This document shows positions 26,174 to 37,036 of a DNA stretch of 64,000 nucleotides, piece after piece. The position numbers and the translations under genes are program-made. This DNA comes from Chitinophagales bacterium (GTDB lineage Bacteria > Bacteroidota > Bacteroidia > Chitinophagales > Chitinophagaceae). Every line of letters starts with the position of its first letter. Position 1 is the stretch's first letter. A model generated the notes under the pieces. It made no database searches and had not been told where the DNA came from. It saw only the letters and a program-made list of their open reading frames with translations. The stretch spans positions 1 to 64,000 of the forward strand of contig JACJXP010000003.1 of NCBI GenBank assembly GCA_020636575.1. The letters run 5' to 3'.

Positions 26174-27691
26174 TCAGGATACGCTTATTGCTTTCTCTTT
26201 TTTTGTAACTGTATCACTTAATTTTTCCAGCAATAAGTTTTTCCATTGTCCGTATAATTCGTCGTATTTATTTACATTTTCCGGATGAATAATACCTGAA
26301 GACTGACGATCATTCATAGCGGTTTCTGCACTATCATAAATTTCTGCTCCTATACCGGCGCCCACTGCCGCACCAAAGCTTCCGTCTCCATCAAAATACT
26401 CTACAGAAACATTATTAACGTTAGCAAATGACTGTGCAAAAACATCACTCAAAAAAAGATTGGTCCTTGAAGCTCTTATTACTGAAGGCATGATGCCGTT
26501 TTCTCTCATTATATCCAGGCCATACCTGAATGAGAATGCTATTCCTTCCTGCACAGCCCTTACCAAATGGCCGGTTGTATGAATATTGAAATTCAGGTTG
26601 ATAAAATGTCCGCCGATCATTTTATTATTAAGCATCCGCTCTGCGCCATTTCCAAACGGAAGTGCAAAAAGCTTATCACTCCCCAACGGCACTTTTGCAG
26701 CTGCTTCATTCAGTCCCGAATAAGTATAATTGTTACCAACAATATTTTTTATCCAGCGGTTAAATATTCCTGTGCCGTTAATACAAAGAAGTACACCGAT
26801 ACGTTTTTTTGCTTCCTCATAATTTACATGAGCAAAACTGTTTATTCTTGACTCCTGGTCATAGCTTAATGTATCACTTACACCATATATTACACCAGAG
26901 GTACCGGCAGTAGTGGCTATTTCTCCCGGTTTCAAAACGTTTAGTGATAAAGCATTGTTAGGCTGATCCCCGGCTTTATATGATACGGGAATACCAGGTT
27001 TTAATGACAATCGTGTTGCTGTCGTTTCTCTTAAAAGGCCGTGATTGGAAAAAACCGGTTTTATTTCCGGGAATAAATTTTGGTCAAAGCCAAAATAGTT
27101 CAATATATCTTTTGATAGTTCATTTTCTTCAAAATCCCAGAATATACCTTCCGAAAGTGCTGAAACGGTAGTAGTAGTTTCTCCCGTCATTTTCATGGCG
27201 ATAAAATCGCCGGGTAGCATAACATGTGCTACCTTGTCGTAAATAGCTGGTTCATTTTCTTTTACCCATGCCAGCTTGCCTGCCGTAAAGTTGCCGGGTG
27301 AATTCAATAAATGCGACAAACATTTTTCTTCTCCTATTTCTTTGAATGCTTTATCCCCGATCTCAACTGCCCTGCTATCGCACCAGATGATCGCATTCCT
27401 TAATACATGTTGGTTCTTGTCTGTCAATACAAGACCATGCATCTGGTAGGCGATACCGATCGCTGCAATATCTTTTGAATTATAGTTACCTGCTGAATGG
27501 CATTTAAGGATAGCCTGCTTGACATGTTCCCACCACTGGTCGGGACTTTGTTCTGCCCATCCTTCTTTTACAGCAATGATCTCAGCTTCTGTTTCCGGGT
27601 AAACTGCGGATGCTACAGATCGTTGTGTCTGTGCATCAACAACAGAGACTTTAACAGAAGATGTACCCAAATCAATCCCTAATAGAAGCAT
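26174..27691 (-). CDS. xylB: Xylulokinase
   Basis: 505 aa FGGY kinase; makes D-xylulose 5-phosphate for the pentose phosphate pathway. N-terminal LLGIDLGTSSVKVSVVDAQ (ATP phosphate loop), IAIGIAYQMHGLVLTDKN, PGDFIAMKMTG and VIRASRTNLFLSDVFAQ fit the family; GDGSFGAAVGAG near the C-terminus is the second phosphate loop. First gene of the xylB-xylA-SSS-uxuA minus-strand run. The 108-bp gap upstream separates it from the broken GH2 gene and probably holds its promoter. Confidence 0.93.
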   Translation of the reverse strand: MLLLGIDLGTSSVKVSVVDAQTQRSVASAVYPETEAEIIAVKEGWAEQSPDQWWEHVKQAILKCHSAGNYNSKDIAAIGIAYQMHGLVLTDKNQHVLRNAIIWCDSRAVEIGDKAFKEIGEEKCLSHLLNSPGNFTAGKLAWVKENEPAIYDKVAHVMLPGDFIAMKMTGETTTTVSALSEGIFWDFEENELSKDILNYFGFDQNLFPEIKPVFSNHGLLRETTATRLSLKPGIPVSYKAGDQPNNALSLNVLKPGEIATTAGTSGVIYGVSDTLSYDQESRINSFAHVNYEEAKKRIGVLLCINGTGIFNRWIKNIVGNNYTYSGLNEAAAKVPLGSDKLFALPFGNGAERMLNNKMIGGHFINLNFNIHTTGHLVRAVQEGIAFSFRYGLDIMRENGIMPSVIRASRTNLFLSDVFAQSFANVNNVSVEYFDGDGSFGAAVGAGIGAEIYDSAETAMNDRQSSGIIHPENVNKYDELYGQWKNLLLEKLSDTVTKKEKAISVS

Positions 27692-27799
27692 CCGACCAGA
27701 TTATTTATTTCGTTTCACTTTTAAAATGCGATATTACTATTCTCCGACCACAAATGATACTTTATATACTAAAATCATAAATCCTTTAATTACAGATCC

Positions 27800-30571
27800 T
27801 TATTTACCCGTTATTACAACAGATGCTTGTCTCAATCCAGGCGATGAAGCTGTGACCTTAATATCATCCATAGCACCTTTTTCAAATCTTATTATTACCA
27901 GTGCTAAACCGAAGTATGCCTTTCTTTTTGTTGATGAAAAAGATACCAGACTTGCAGGATCTCCATTATCAGTGGCTACAATTTCTCCCGGTCCTTCAAT
28001 ATTAAATTCGATATCATTCATAGCATTAGGTACTGTTAATCCATTTTCATCCGTCACACTCACTGTGATGAAAGAAAGATCATCTCCATCGTTATTGATG
28101 TTTTTCCGGTCTGCACTTAAAACAAGTTGTGCAGGTTTGCCTGTTGTCTGAACAGTTTCTTCGGCCCATTGTTTTCCATTCTTGTACGCAACTACTTTTA
28201 ATATACCAGGTTCGTATCTGACATCATCCCATCTTAACCTGTACTCGTACAATCCTTTTTTCTTTTTGCCCAATGAACGGCCATTCAGAAAAAGCTCTGC
28301 CTCATCTCCTGACGTAAATACATGAACCGGCGTTATCATTCCAACTCTTTCGGACCAGTTCCAATGTGGAAGGATATGTGCCATTGGCAGATCGGGCTTC
28401 CAACGGGATTGATAGAGGTAAAAACGATCTTTTTTAAATCCTGCCAGGTCAATTATTCCTGAATATGAGCTTCGGGCTGAATAATATGGCGTTGGTTCAC
28501 CCAGGTAATCAAACCCGGACCAAACAAATTCGCCTGCCACAAAAGGATGCTTATCCTGCGAGGCAAATACTTTATCAGGGGAAGCACCAAACTGTGCTGT
28601 GTATAATCCGTAATCACTTACATATTTATTAGCAGGATCTCCACCTGTAGTGTCGCTTACCGGGGCACTGATACCGGAAAAACCGGGAATATATAACTTC
28701 CCCGTGTGCTGAGTGCAGAAGCTGTTTCACTACTTACGATAAGTTTATCCGGAAATTTCTCTTTAAATGCCGGATATAATGGCGATGTTTTAATACCCGT
28801 AAATGTGAATAAGCTGGGGCATCCGGATTCCTTCTCCCTGGTAGTTCAATGTAATGATGTCCATTGTAGCAGGAAAAGGCATATCCGGTTTGGCAAAATT
28901 CATAGAAGCCGTTGAAGGTCTTGTATCATCTTCTTCCTTAACTATATCATGTAGCTTCTTAGCAAGAGCAGCTCCTGCTTCAGCTGTATACTGTTCGCCA
29001 ACTTCATTTCCAAAACTCCAGGCAATTACCGATGGATGGTTACGATCCCGCCTGATGAAAGATCGGGTATCAGCCTCATACCAATCAGCAAAAATCAAAT
29101 GAAAATCTAAAGGGGTTTTTCCTCTTTCCCAGCAATCAAATACTTCATCAATTACCAGGAATCCCATTCTGTCCGTAAGGTCCAGTAATTCCGGGGCCGG
29201 GGGGTTATGTGCCATGCGGATAGCATTACACCCCATTTCAGCCAATATCTCTAATTGCCGTTGTGCCGCTCTTATGTTAAATGCTGCACCTAATGCTCCC
29301 AGGTCATGATGTTGGTTAACTCCCTGTACACGGATGGGTTTTCCATTAACTAAGACACCATTAGCAGCATCAAACTTGACTGAACGAATTCCAAATTGGG
29401 TTTCATACTCATCGACCAGCTTACCTCCTGAATAAAGTTTTGTAACAGCGACGTAAAGATTGGGTTTTTGCAATGGTGGCGGTCCCCATAAAAGCGGGTC
29501 CTTTATTGTAAGCGAGGTCTCAACTATTTGTTTATTTCCGGCTAAAACGCTGGTGGAAGTTTCTGGAAAACTAACCTTGCTGGTCGGTTTTCTTTCAAAC
29601 CTGTCATCTAAATAATAAAGCTCTGTAATTAGTTTTATATCCTGATCACTTGTAGAGTTATTCTCAATTGTTACAGTGAGATCAACTGAAGCTGAAGTGG
29701 CTGACACATTTCTTGTTCGTATAAAGGTTCCCCATTGACCAACATGCACAGGATCTACTTTCGTTAACCACACATTTCTGTAAATACCTCCACCCGGATA
29801 CCAACGGGATGAATGATTCGGATTATCAAGCCTGATAGCTATTTGATTGCTCCCTCCAAAATTGATATAAGGAGTCAGGTCCAGCCGGAAAGAATTATAA
29901 CCGAAAGGCCAGCCACCAACAAGATTTCCATTCAGCCATACCATTGCATATGACATGGCCCCATCTATATCGAGATAGATCGTTCTTCCTGCATCTGAAG
30001 AGGGAATGTCAATTTTTTTTCTGTACCAGGCTACACCCGGGCTTGGAAGTCGTCCCATACCTCCACCAACTGCTGCTCTGTTCCCTTCGAAAAAAGGTCC
30101 TTTTATGGCCCAGTCATGCGGCAATTGTACCTGCTCCCATGCAGCATCATCAAAGTTGTTTTGTACAAAGGGGAAATCACTTCCGGGATTTCCTTCAGGT
30201 CGTTGATGATGTTTGGAAGGATCCCTGATAAAATCATTGGCCGTTGGCAGTATCCATTTTTTTAAAGAGTTTTCTGAGGATGATCCTTTGCTTTCATCTG
30301 AAGCCTTTGTGTCAGCGACAACATTATCATTACGATTAAGAACAGCGGGACGTTCTTCATAGATCAGTTTATCAGGCTCCCCGGTATACCGCATAAACTT
30401 CCAGCCCTCGTTGATACTTATCCTTTCCCTGACTGCATTTTTACCATTGACCTGTTTTTTATGCCCAGGTTTTGTACTGTTACAACTTAGGATCAGCAGG
30501 GAAATAAACAGTACTGGTAGAATCTTTAAAACTGAAACCCTGCCAGGTAATATAAACGGAGAAGTACACAT
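27800..30571 (-). pseudogene. GH2 beta-galactosidase-like lipoprotein, broken by three frame changes
   Basis: A single gene read in two pieces: 28790-30571 (593 codons, ending at a stop) and 27800-28540 onward in the same phase. The N-part has a lipoprotein signal (LISLLILSC), the GH2 sugar-binding, Ig and TIM-barrel parts, and the acid/base Glu in SFGNEVGE (residue 523). The C-part has a DUF4982-like and a beta-sandwich domain. In 28684-28825 the reading phase changes three times: near 28822-28825, near 28796-28798 and near 28684-28692. Each fits a one-base loss, and the net effect restores phase. Translation across frames gives a natural GH2 sequence, including SSETAS, with the nucleophile-type Glu codon at 28726-28728. 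It is either a pseudogene or a low-quality assembly patch. GH2 members remove beta-galactosyl (or related) groups. Confidence 0.75.
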
Positions 30572-30690
30572 AGGCTATTATCATCAAACTAACACGAAAG
30601 TTGGATATTCAAGGAAAGGCAGATAAGCTTATTAGAAGGATACGGTTTAACGATCTTTCAAATAAAAAAGAAAAGAACAAAATAGAAATT

Positions 30691-30723
30691 CAAAAAAAAG
30701 AGAGGTGAGATTAATCACCTCTC
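30691..30723 (-). terminator. Intrinsic terminator of the susCD operon
   Basis: A perfect 9-bp inverted repeat (GAGAGGTGA at 30700-30708, TCACCTCTC at 30715-30723) with a 6-nt loop. Read on the minus strand it is followed by eight Ts (from the A-run at 30692-30699). It lies 54 bp beyond the SusD stop, so susC-susD transcripts should end here and the GH2 gene needs its own promoter in 30572-30690. Confidence 0.85.
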
Positions 30724-30776
30724 CTACGCTAACTGCTTATGCTCTGCTTACTGCTTCTTTAGTTTTTTTGAATATA

Positions 30777-32483
30777 TTAATATCCAGGGTTCTGCTCAAG
30801 CACTGCCTGATTATTCCTTTCGATCTCTGACTGTGGTATTGGCCAAAGGTTATATTTTGTATCAGCAGATGCAGCATAAAATGGATTACACATGATAATT
30901 CTGTCATACCATTTTCCTAAACGCATCAGGGTAAACATCCTTTTTTCTTCCACACCAAATTCTCTCATTCTTTCATCAAGGATATAATTAAGTGTAACAT
31001 TACCTGCGGCAACAGCCGATGCATTAGACCTGGCTCTTACAACATTTATATCTGCAGCTGCTAAACCAGGTTGGTTTTGTCCCAAATAAGCTTCGGCCCT
31101 TAACAAATAAGTTTCAGCCAACCTGAACAAATACTCATCACGGTATGTACCACCAGCAACACCTTTCAAACGATATGGAAATGACTGATTAGCATCCAAC
31201 AGGTTTGCCGGAGGATTATAAGGTTCAGTACATTTTGTCTGATAAGGATAAATAGCTCTGCTTGGTACACCAGATGTTAAAGTAGCGCCACCTGTTCCGG
31301 TTGTATTAGCCGGCATGTTATGAAAATCAAAATCCTGATTGTACATCGGATGCGCTGCGTTAGTGATCTTGAATACCCTTACAAAGTTGTGATTCGCATT
31401 CCTGATGTCGTTATTATAATCTGACTGGTAAGCATTATCAATGAAATACATGGAAGGAGACATAAATCCAACCCCTCTGCCACCGCTGGAATAATCAGCA
31501 GCAGGCCAGTTAAAGGCAGCAACTCCATTAATTCTTACGTCACGAACCAGGCCGGGATGGATCCTTTCCAAAGAATACAGGTCACCACTTGGCCAGCTTA
31601 ACGCAGTGTTGGCTGCACCACCTATAACATCATTTTCCATTTGAATAACAAGGATTCCTTCTTTGTTACCAGAGCTTCTGTTCTGATTACCACGACGGAA
31701 CATATCCCAATACACATCACCAGGAGTTTCAGTAGAACGGCTACCAAAACGAGTGGTCATTAAAGCTGTATTTGGGTCGTTTATTACTACAGTTGCAGCG
31801 GCAACAGCCTCTGTATATTGTCCGGTTGTGCAATATAACTCAGCCAACAAATGCTGGGCCGCCAGATTTGATATTTCACCATCCTGTACAGCGGTAATAC
31901 CTGGAAGATTCGCCGCAGCAAATACCAGATCCTCTATACATTGTGCATACACTTCCTGGCGGGTAGCCCTTACATAGTCTGTTTTAGGGGCTGTTACTTC
32001 CTCTAATACCAATGGCACGCCGCCAAACAGGTATGCCAAACGGCTATACGCATAAGCCCTGAAGAACTTACCTCTTGCTTCAAACAATGTTTGATCAGCG
32101 GCTGACATTGTTGAAGTGGGTATCCGACTAAGTACAGTATTCGCTTCTGATATCATTTTGTACCAGGCCTCCCAGTTTCTGGTTGGAATACTGGAGTTAG
32201 GAGAAAACTCCCCGGTTAAGTTTGGCGGGAAAGATGCCGGAACATAGAACGTAACGTCCGTACGATAAGTATAATCAAAAGGATCATTGTCGTTGACTGT
32301 AAACAATCTTTCCCTTAATATTCTGTACAAGTTGTTGACAGATGCAGTAAAGTCTGCTTTAGTTTTAAAAGCGTTGGCTGAGCTCAGGAAATCTAATGGC
32401 GTCTCATCCAAAAAGCTTTTTTTGCATGACGTAGATCCTAGTACTAGGAAAGCCAGCAGTATTATTGAATGTATCTTTTTCAT
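30777..32483 (-). CDS. SusD/RagB-family starch-binding-like lipoprotein
   Basis: 568 aa, an outer-membrane lipoprotein that captures oligosaccharide for the SusC channel. The signal ends LVLGSTSC (lipobox) and the mature N-terminus FLDETPLDFLSSANAF is typical of SusD. The helical TPR-like region includes YAYSRLAYLFGGVPLVLEEV, and the C-terminus has RLAETYLLRAEAYL and ERNNQAVLEQNPGY. It follows susC by 27 bp and is followed by a terminator. By context the ligand is probably a xylan or galactose-containing oligosaccharide. Confidence 0.93.
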   Translation of the reverse strand: MKKIHSIILLAFLVLGSTSCKKSFLDETPLDFLSSANAFKTKADFTASVNNLYRILRERLFTVNDNDPFDYTYRTDVTFYVPASFPPNLTGEFSPNSSIPTRNWEAWYKMISEANTVLSRIPTSTMSAADQTLFEARGKFFRAYAYSRLAYLFGGVPLVLEEVTAPKTDYVRATRQEVYAQCIEDLVFAAANLPGITAVQDGEISNLAAQHLLAELYCTTGQYTEAVAAATVVINDPNTALMTTRFGSRSTETPGDVYWDMFRRGNQNRSSGNKEGILVIQMENDVIGGAANTALSWPSGDLYSLERIHPGLVRDVRINGVAAFNWPAADYSSGGRGVGFMSPSMYFIDNAYQSDYNNDIRNANHNFVRVFKITNAAHPMYNQDFDFHNMPANTTGTGGATLTSGVPSRAIYPYQTKCTEPYNPPANLLDANQSFPYRLKGVAGGTYRDEYLFRLAETYLLRAEAYLGQNQPGLAAADINVVRARSNASAVAAGNVTLNYILDERMREFGVEEKRMFTLMRLGKWYDRIIMCNPFYAASADTKYNLWPIPQSEIERNNQAVLEQNPGY

Positions 32484-32510
32484 ATTATATGTTTTATCCT
32501 GGTTAATGTT

Positions 32511-35500
32511 TTAATAGGTGATATGAATACCAAAAGTGAATCCACGCATAGCCGGTCTACCATTTAAGATCAAACCATTTACTACGTTATTTCCGTCTAC
32601 TGGTACCAGTGTTTCAGGATCCCATCCTTCCCAATCTGTAAAAGTTACCAGGTTCTTTGCACTGATGTAGATATTGATCGCCTGTGCTTTTATCTTGCTC
32701 AATACACTGGATGGAAGATTATATGATAAAGAGATATCCTGCAATCTAACAAAGCTTCTGCTTTCCCACATACCTGGTGTGAAAGCTGCACGGTTACCTG
32801 TAATGTTTCTTGGATATTTACCACCAGGATTTCTTGGTGACCAGAAACTGGTTGCATTCAATTCATTGTTCCGGATCGCATTATCATCCCTGAAATACTC
32901 TCTGTAATTATTACCAAGATATCCATCTTTACCACCTTGTACACTATTCAGGAAAAAGCTTAAGGCAAATCCTTTGTAGCTCATATTGTTGTAAAGGCTC
33001 CAACGGTAAGCTGGCTCCATTCTTCCTATGATCACCCTGTCATCCGCTGCTGTAATTGTTCCACTCTTATCCTGATCAACAATACTCATAGTACCAGTAT
33101 AAAAACCTGGTAATGGTGTATCGCCAATTTGATAAATAGGCCCAGCCTGGTAATCATATATTGTTTGGATCGATTGACCAATGAATAATCCACTTGCGAT
33201 AAGGTCATCCTCTTTACCATCTCCATCACTATCCAGGCCTATAAGAGTTTTGATCTCATTCTTATTGGTCCAGAAATTAAATGAAGCAGACCAGTTGAAA
33301 TCTTTTTTATTCATGATCTGGTAGGTCAACCCGACTTCAAAACCAGTATTGTGGATCTTTCCAAGATTTGTCAATATGCTATTAAACCCTGTAATTGAAG
33401 GTATCGCAACAGCATATAACAGGTCATTGGTATTATTGTTATAATATTCTAATGAACCTGTCAAACGGCTTTTGAATAAGGTAAAATCAACACCCACATT
33501 CAGTCCGGCAGTACGTTCCCACTTCAGGTTCGGGTTTGCCAATGAATTTACCTGCTGACCGAATGCTGTACCGCCACCATCACCAAAAACATAGGATGCA
33601 TTTGTTCCTACTCTTGCCAATGATTGATAACGGGTAGTTTGGTTACCGATTGAACCATAGCTTAACCTAAGCTTCAAAAAGTTTACCCATGCTGCATTGT
33701 TCATGAAATTCTCACGGGACATGATCCAACCCAAGGCAACTGAGGGGAATGTGGCATATTTAAAGTTCTCTGCAAAGCCTGAAAATCCATCCCTACGAAG
33801 GGTTGCTGTTAAAAGGTATTTGTCATCAAACTTATAGTTTATCCTACCCATCTGGTAATTCAACGCTTCAGACCATGCATTGGTAGTTGTATTCCTCGTA
33901 GAAGCACTCTGAATATTATTGTAGCTCAAATTCAAACGCTGGAAACCGGCACCTTCAGCATAGGTTCTGCTGTACTTTCTTTCAATAGCACCATATAAAG
34001 CAGTAACAGTTATATCATGCCTGCCGAACTTCTTGGTATAGTTCAGGATGTTATCGAATGTATAATCATAATAATCCTGGTTTTCTTTATATGCCAATCC
34101 TGTTAAACCAGCGCCATATTGGCTGGCATAATAATGCTGATCCGTTCTGAAGTTCTGACCAAAGTTTATTCTGTAATTCAGCCCTTTGATAAATGGAATA
34201 TCCAGGTCTGAATACAAATTGGCAAAATAGTATTGATGTCTTTCCCTGTCATCCACATCATAGCTTAAAAGTGGGTTAGGCACAACAGTATTGGTCGGGC
34301 TTGGTATTAAATTACCATTTGCATCATAAGGAACCAGTAACGGTGATGTAATTGTAATGATACCCATTGTTGGTTCTGCACCATCCTGGTTAACAAAAGA
34401 ACCTGATGATACCAAACCGACTCTCCAAAAACTGAATGGTTTTGTTTCAAGATTGGCCCTTACTGTATGTCTTTTAAACAAGTCAGCGTTAATGAAGTTC
34501 TTCTGATCAACAAAACCTCCTGAAAGCAGATAACTAACATTATCACTTCCACCTGAAATACTCAGGTTGTTTTCCCAGATGCTACCGGGGCTTGTAGCTG
34601 TATTCCACCAGTCAAAATCATTGTTTAGCAACATGGTTCTGTTGGCATCTGCCATTGTTGCATCCACCACATCAACTACATTAAATGCTGGATTTGGTTG
34701 AGTATAATCAGGACCTAAGAAAGCCTGGTTCCAGAATGCATCTTTGAATTGTTCGATATACTCAGCCCTGTTCAAAGGACGATAGTCCTTGGTAGGGCTT
34801 TGCGTAGTATAAGCGCCGGAATAAGATACTCTTGTTTTTCCTGCACGGCCTTTTCTTGAAGTGATCAGGATAACACCATTGGCAGCCTGTGCTCCATAAA
34901 CAGCTGTTGAACTTGCATCTTTTAATACATCAATTGATGCAATATCATCAGGATTTAATGAAGACAAAGAGCCGTTATACTGAACTCCATCAAGTATGAT
35001 CAAAACATTTTGATTTCCTCCAAGAGTTACCCTACCACGGATCTCGATGGGTGGTGTTCCACCAGCGAAAGTGGACAGACCCACGTTAAGACCGGGAACA
35101 GTACCCTGCAGGAACTGGCCGATATTTGTATTAGGTGCATTACCCATAGCTTCAAGATTTACCCTGGCAACCGCCCCGGTAACATCTATCTTTCTTTGAG
35201 TACCATAACCTACTACCACTACGGCATCAAGGCTATTGTCAGATATTATCAACACAATATCAATGGTAGTTCTTCCATTGATGGTTGCCTCCTGCTCCAC
35301 CAGGTCAACGCCGGAAAATACAAGGGTTCCATTTGATGGTGCAGTTATCTGATAATTACCCGCATCATTAGTTGTAGTACCCGTTGTGGTACCTTTTACA
35401 ACAACGGAAATGTTCTGAGCAGGCTGGCCATCACTTTTTGTTACTTTTCCATTTACAGTAATATTCTGTGCAAAAGAAAGCACAGGTACCGCAAACAGCA

Positions 35501-35585
35501 GCAACACAAAAGCAGTAAGGCCGGCCACTTTACTTAAAGCCTTCCGGTTCATAGTAAACTTTTTAGAGTTAAAAATTTTGTTCAT
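32511..35585 (-). CDS. SusC/RagA-family TonB-dependent outer-membrane transporter
   Basis: 1024 aa. Signal peptide in the first 40 residues, then a carboxypeptidase-regulatory-like beta domain (NGKVTKSDGQPAQNISVVVKG), the TonB-box/plug start (VVVGYGTQRKIDVTGAV), plug motifs (LQGTVPGLNV, GRVTLGGNQNVLIILDGV, DVLKDASSTAVYG, ANGVILITSRKG) and a long barrel ending FGIHITY. It imports glycan fragments with SusD. An internal ATG at 35552 is an alternative start. Transcribed divergently from the LacI gene across a 372-bp spacer with a LacI-type operator. Confidence 0.95.
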   Translation of the reverse strand: MNKIFNSKKFTMNRKALSKVAGLTAFVLLLFAVPVLSFAQNITVNGKVTKSDGQPAQNISVVVKGTTTGTTTNDAGNYQITAPSNGTLVFSGVDLVEQEATINGRTTIDIVLIISDNSLDAVVVVGYGTQRKIDVTGAVARVNLEAMGNAPNTNIGQFLQGTVPGLNVGLSTFAGGTPPIEIRGRVTLGGNQNVLIILDGVQYNGSLSSLNPDDIASIDVLKDASSTAVYGAQAANGVILITSRKGRAGKTRVSYSGAYTTQSPTKDYRPLNRAEYIEQFKDAFWNQAFLGPDYTQPNPAFNVVDVVDATMADANRTMLLNNDFDWWNTATSPGSIWENNLSISGGSDNVSYLLSGGFVDQKNFINADLFKRHTVRANLETKPFSFWRVGLVSSGSFVNQDGAEPTMGIITITSPLLVPYDANGNLIPSPTNTVVPNPLLSYDVDDRERHQYYFANLYSDLDIPFIKGLNYRINFGQNFRTDQHYYASQYGAGLTGLAYKENQDYYDYTFDNILNYTKKFGRHDITVTALYGAIERKYSRTYAEGAGFQRLNLSYNNIQSASTRNTTTNAWSEALNYQMGRINYKFDDKYLLTATLRRDGFSGFAENFKYATFPSVALGWIMSRENFMNNAAWVNFLKLRLSYGSIGNQTTRYQSLARVGTNASYVFGDGGGTAFGQQVNSLANPNLKWERTAGLNVGVDFTLFKSRLTGSLEYYNNNTNDLLYAVAIPSITGFNSILTNLGKIHNTGFEVGLTYQIMNKKDFNWSASFNFWTNKNEIKTLIGLDSDGDGKEDDLIASGLFIGQSIQTIYDYQAGPIYQIGDTPLPGFYTGTMSIVDQDKSGTITAADDRVIIGRMEPAYRWSLYNNMSYKGFALSFFLNSVQGGKDGYLGNNYREYFRDDNAIRNNELNATSFWSPRNPGGKYPRNITGNRAAFTPGMWESRSFVRLQDISLSYNLPSSVLSKIKAQAINIYISAKNLVTFTDWEGWDPETLVPVDGNNVVNGLILNGRPAMRGFTFGIHITY

Positions 35586-35957
35586 AGTGTTTGTTTTGGC
35601 TTGAATATGTACTTATTGAATTAGGAGAGATATATAATGATGATAGCCTTTTACAGGTATCACTACTATGCGAAAAGAAATTGAACAGATTGTTGCTAAG
35701 GACCTGAGTGGCCACTGAGAATAACTGCAGAAATGCTTTTCCTGTTAGCAGAAGGGAAAATGCAGGGTTATACCTGTGGGCAAAGCCTGGTTTATACAGC
35801 CTTTTTTTCATATAGCAATTAAGCAGTGTGGTTATCTTAAAAAGATGGTTTCGTCCACTTCGTGTAACGAATATAGAGTTTTTTTGAAAAATTGCAACCG
35901 ATTGCAATTTTTTTTTCACAAGGAGGGTGTTTTCTTTGTGTATAACTACGGACACCC
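35586..35957. other. Divergent promoter region between susC and lacI genes
   Basis: 372 bp, no gene. It holds a LacI-type operator at 35892-35907, which is 66 bp from the regulator's start and about 300 bp from susC. The rest is AT-rich with no convincing Bacteroidota -7 element picked out by eye. A frame on the minus strand here (35569-35955) has no protein-like features and was rejected. Confidence 0.5.
35892..35907. promoter_or_regulatory. LacI-type operator upstream of first LacI gene
   Basis: TTGCAACCGATTGCAA: two TTGCAA half-sites around CCGA, embedded in a slightly longer match (AATTGCAACC...GCAATT). This is the LacI-family operator style with a central CG. The same core GCAACCGATTGCAA recurs just before the second LacI gene. 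Confidence 0.7.
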
Positions 35958-36995
35958 ATGGCAGAAGAAAAGGAAATTACCATATATGATATTGCCAGGC
36001 ATCTGAGTATATCTGCCACTACGGTGAGCAGGGGTCTCAAAGACCATCCTGCCATCAATAAGAATACCCGTAAAAAAATAAAAGAAGCTGCTAAAAAGCT
36101 GGGGTACCGTACCAATACATTTGCCAGCAGTTTAAGAAGTAAAAAAACACATACCATAGGCATTATTGTCCCCAGGCTAAACAGCTATTTCATGTCATCC
36201 GTCCTGGCCGGGATGGAAGATGCCGCCAGTAATGAAGGGTATAACCTGATCATCAGCCAGTCGCTGGAAAGCAGTGAAAAAGAAGTAGCCAATGCCCATA
36301 CCATGTTCCTTAAAAGAGTGGATGGGTTACTAGTATCTCTTGCTTATGATACGGAGAACATCAACCATTTTGAGCCCTTTATAAAGCGAAAGATACCTGT
36401 TGTTTTCTTTGACCGTATTTACCCAAACAGTGATAATACAGGGGTGGTCATTGACAACTATAAAGCCGCCTATAATGCTGTAAATCATTTAGTTGAACAG
36501 GGGTGCAAACGTATTGTTCACCTTGGTGGCAACCTGCTTAGAAATGTCTATTCAGAGAGATTAAGAGGTTATAAAGATGCTTTAAAAGACCATAAGATAC
36601 CGTTTGAAAACAAGCTGGTCCATATCAGCCGACTGAATGATGAAGCAGGTATTGAAGCTGCCAATTTTATCCTGAAACAAAAGAATAATCTTCCTGACGG
36701 GGTATTTGCAGCCAATGATACGGCAGCCGTTTATTGCATGATGAAGCTTATGGAAAATGGCATAAAAATACCCGGGGATATTGCTTTTGTAGGCTTTAAT
36801 AATGACCCGATCAGTAATATTATTGAGCCCAAATTAAGCTCCATAAACTATTCAGGATACGACATAGGCCACACTGCTGTGAGCAACCTCATTAATCACC
36901 TCAGGGGCATTTCAAACATCAAAACAACCAACCGGATAATACTCCGCTCCGACCTGATAATCAGGAGTTCTTCCCTAAAAAACAAAAATTTGTAA
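35958..36995 (+). CDS. LacI-family transcriptional regulator (first of tandem pair)
   Basis: 345 aa. N-terminal helix-turn-helix ITIYDIARHLSISATTVSRGLKD with hinge YRTNTFASSLRSKKTHTIGII, then a periplasmic-binding-like sensor domain (VVFFDRIYPNSDN, GCKRIVHLGG, DGVFAANDTAAVY, IPGDIAFVGFNNDP). It binds DNA and should be released or stabilised by a sugar effector. It is divergent from susC, 23 bp ahead of a paralogue, and begins the plus-strand xylan genes. An operator 66 bp upstream suggests autoregulation. The effector is unknown; a xylan-derived sugar is expected. Confidence 0.93.
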   Translation: MAEEKEITIYDIARHLSISATTVSRGLKDHPAINKNTRKKIKEAAKKLGYRTNTFASSLRSKKTHTIGIIVPRLNSYFMSSVLAGMEDAASNEGYNLIISQSLESSEKEVANAHTMFLKRVDGLLVSLAYDTENINHFEPFIKRKIPVVFFDRIYPNSDNTGVVIDNYKAAYNAVNHLVEQGCKRIVHLGGNLLRNVYSERLRGYKDALKDHKIPFENKLVHISRLNDEAGIEAANFILKQKNNLPDGVFAANDTAAVYCMMKLMENGIKIPGDIAFVGFNNDPISNIIEPKLSSINYSGYDIGHTAVSNLINHLRGISNIKTTNRIILRSDLIIRSSSLKNKNL

Positions 36996-37019
36996 TTGCC
37001 CTTTTTTTTGCGATTTTTA

Positions 37020-37034
37020 TGCAACCGATTGCAA
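37020..37034. promoter_or_regulatory. LacI-type operator directly before second LacI gene
   Basis: TGCAACCGATTGCAA, sharing a 14-base core with the operator at 35892-35907. It ends two bases before the ATG at 37037, so a bound repressor would block initiation. If translation started at the upstream ATG (37019), the operator would be read as the residues QPIA, which is unlikely. Confidence 0.7.
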
Positions 37035-37036
37035 CA

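Noticed and set aside
27726..28151. 141-codon plus-strand frame opposite the GH2 gene end
   Set aside because: The minus strand carries recognisable GH2 C-terminal sequence, so this is a shadow.
35569..35955. 128-codon minus-strand frame upstream of susC
   Set aside because: Overlaps the susC start and the operator, with no protein-like features.
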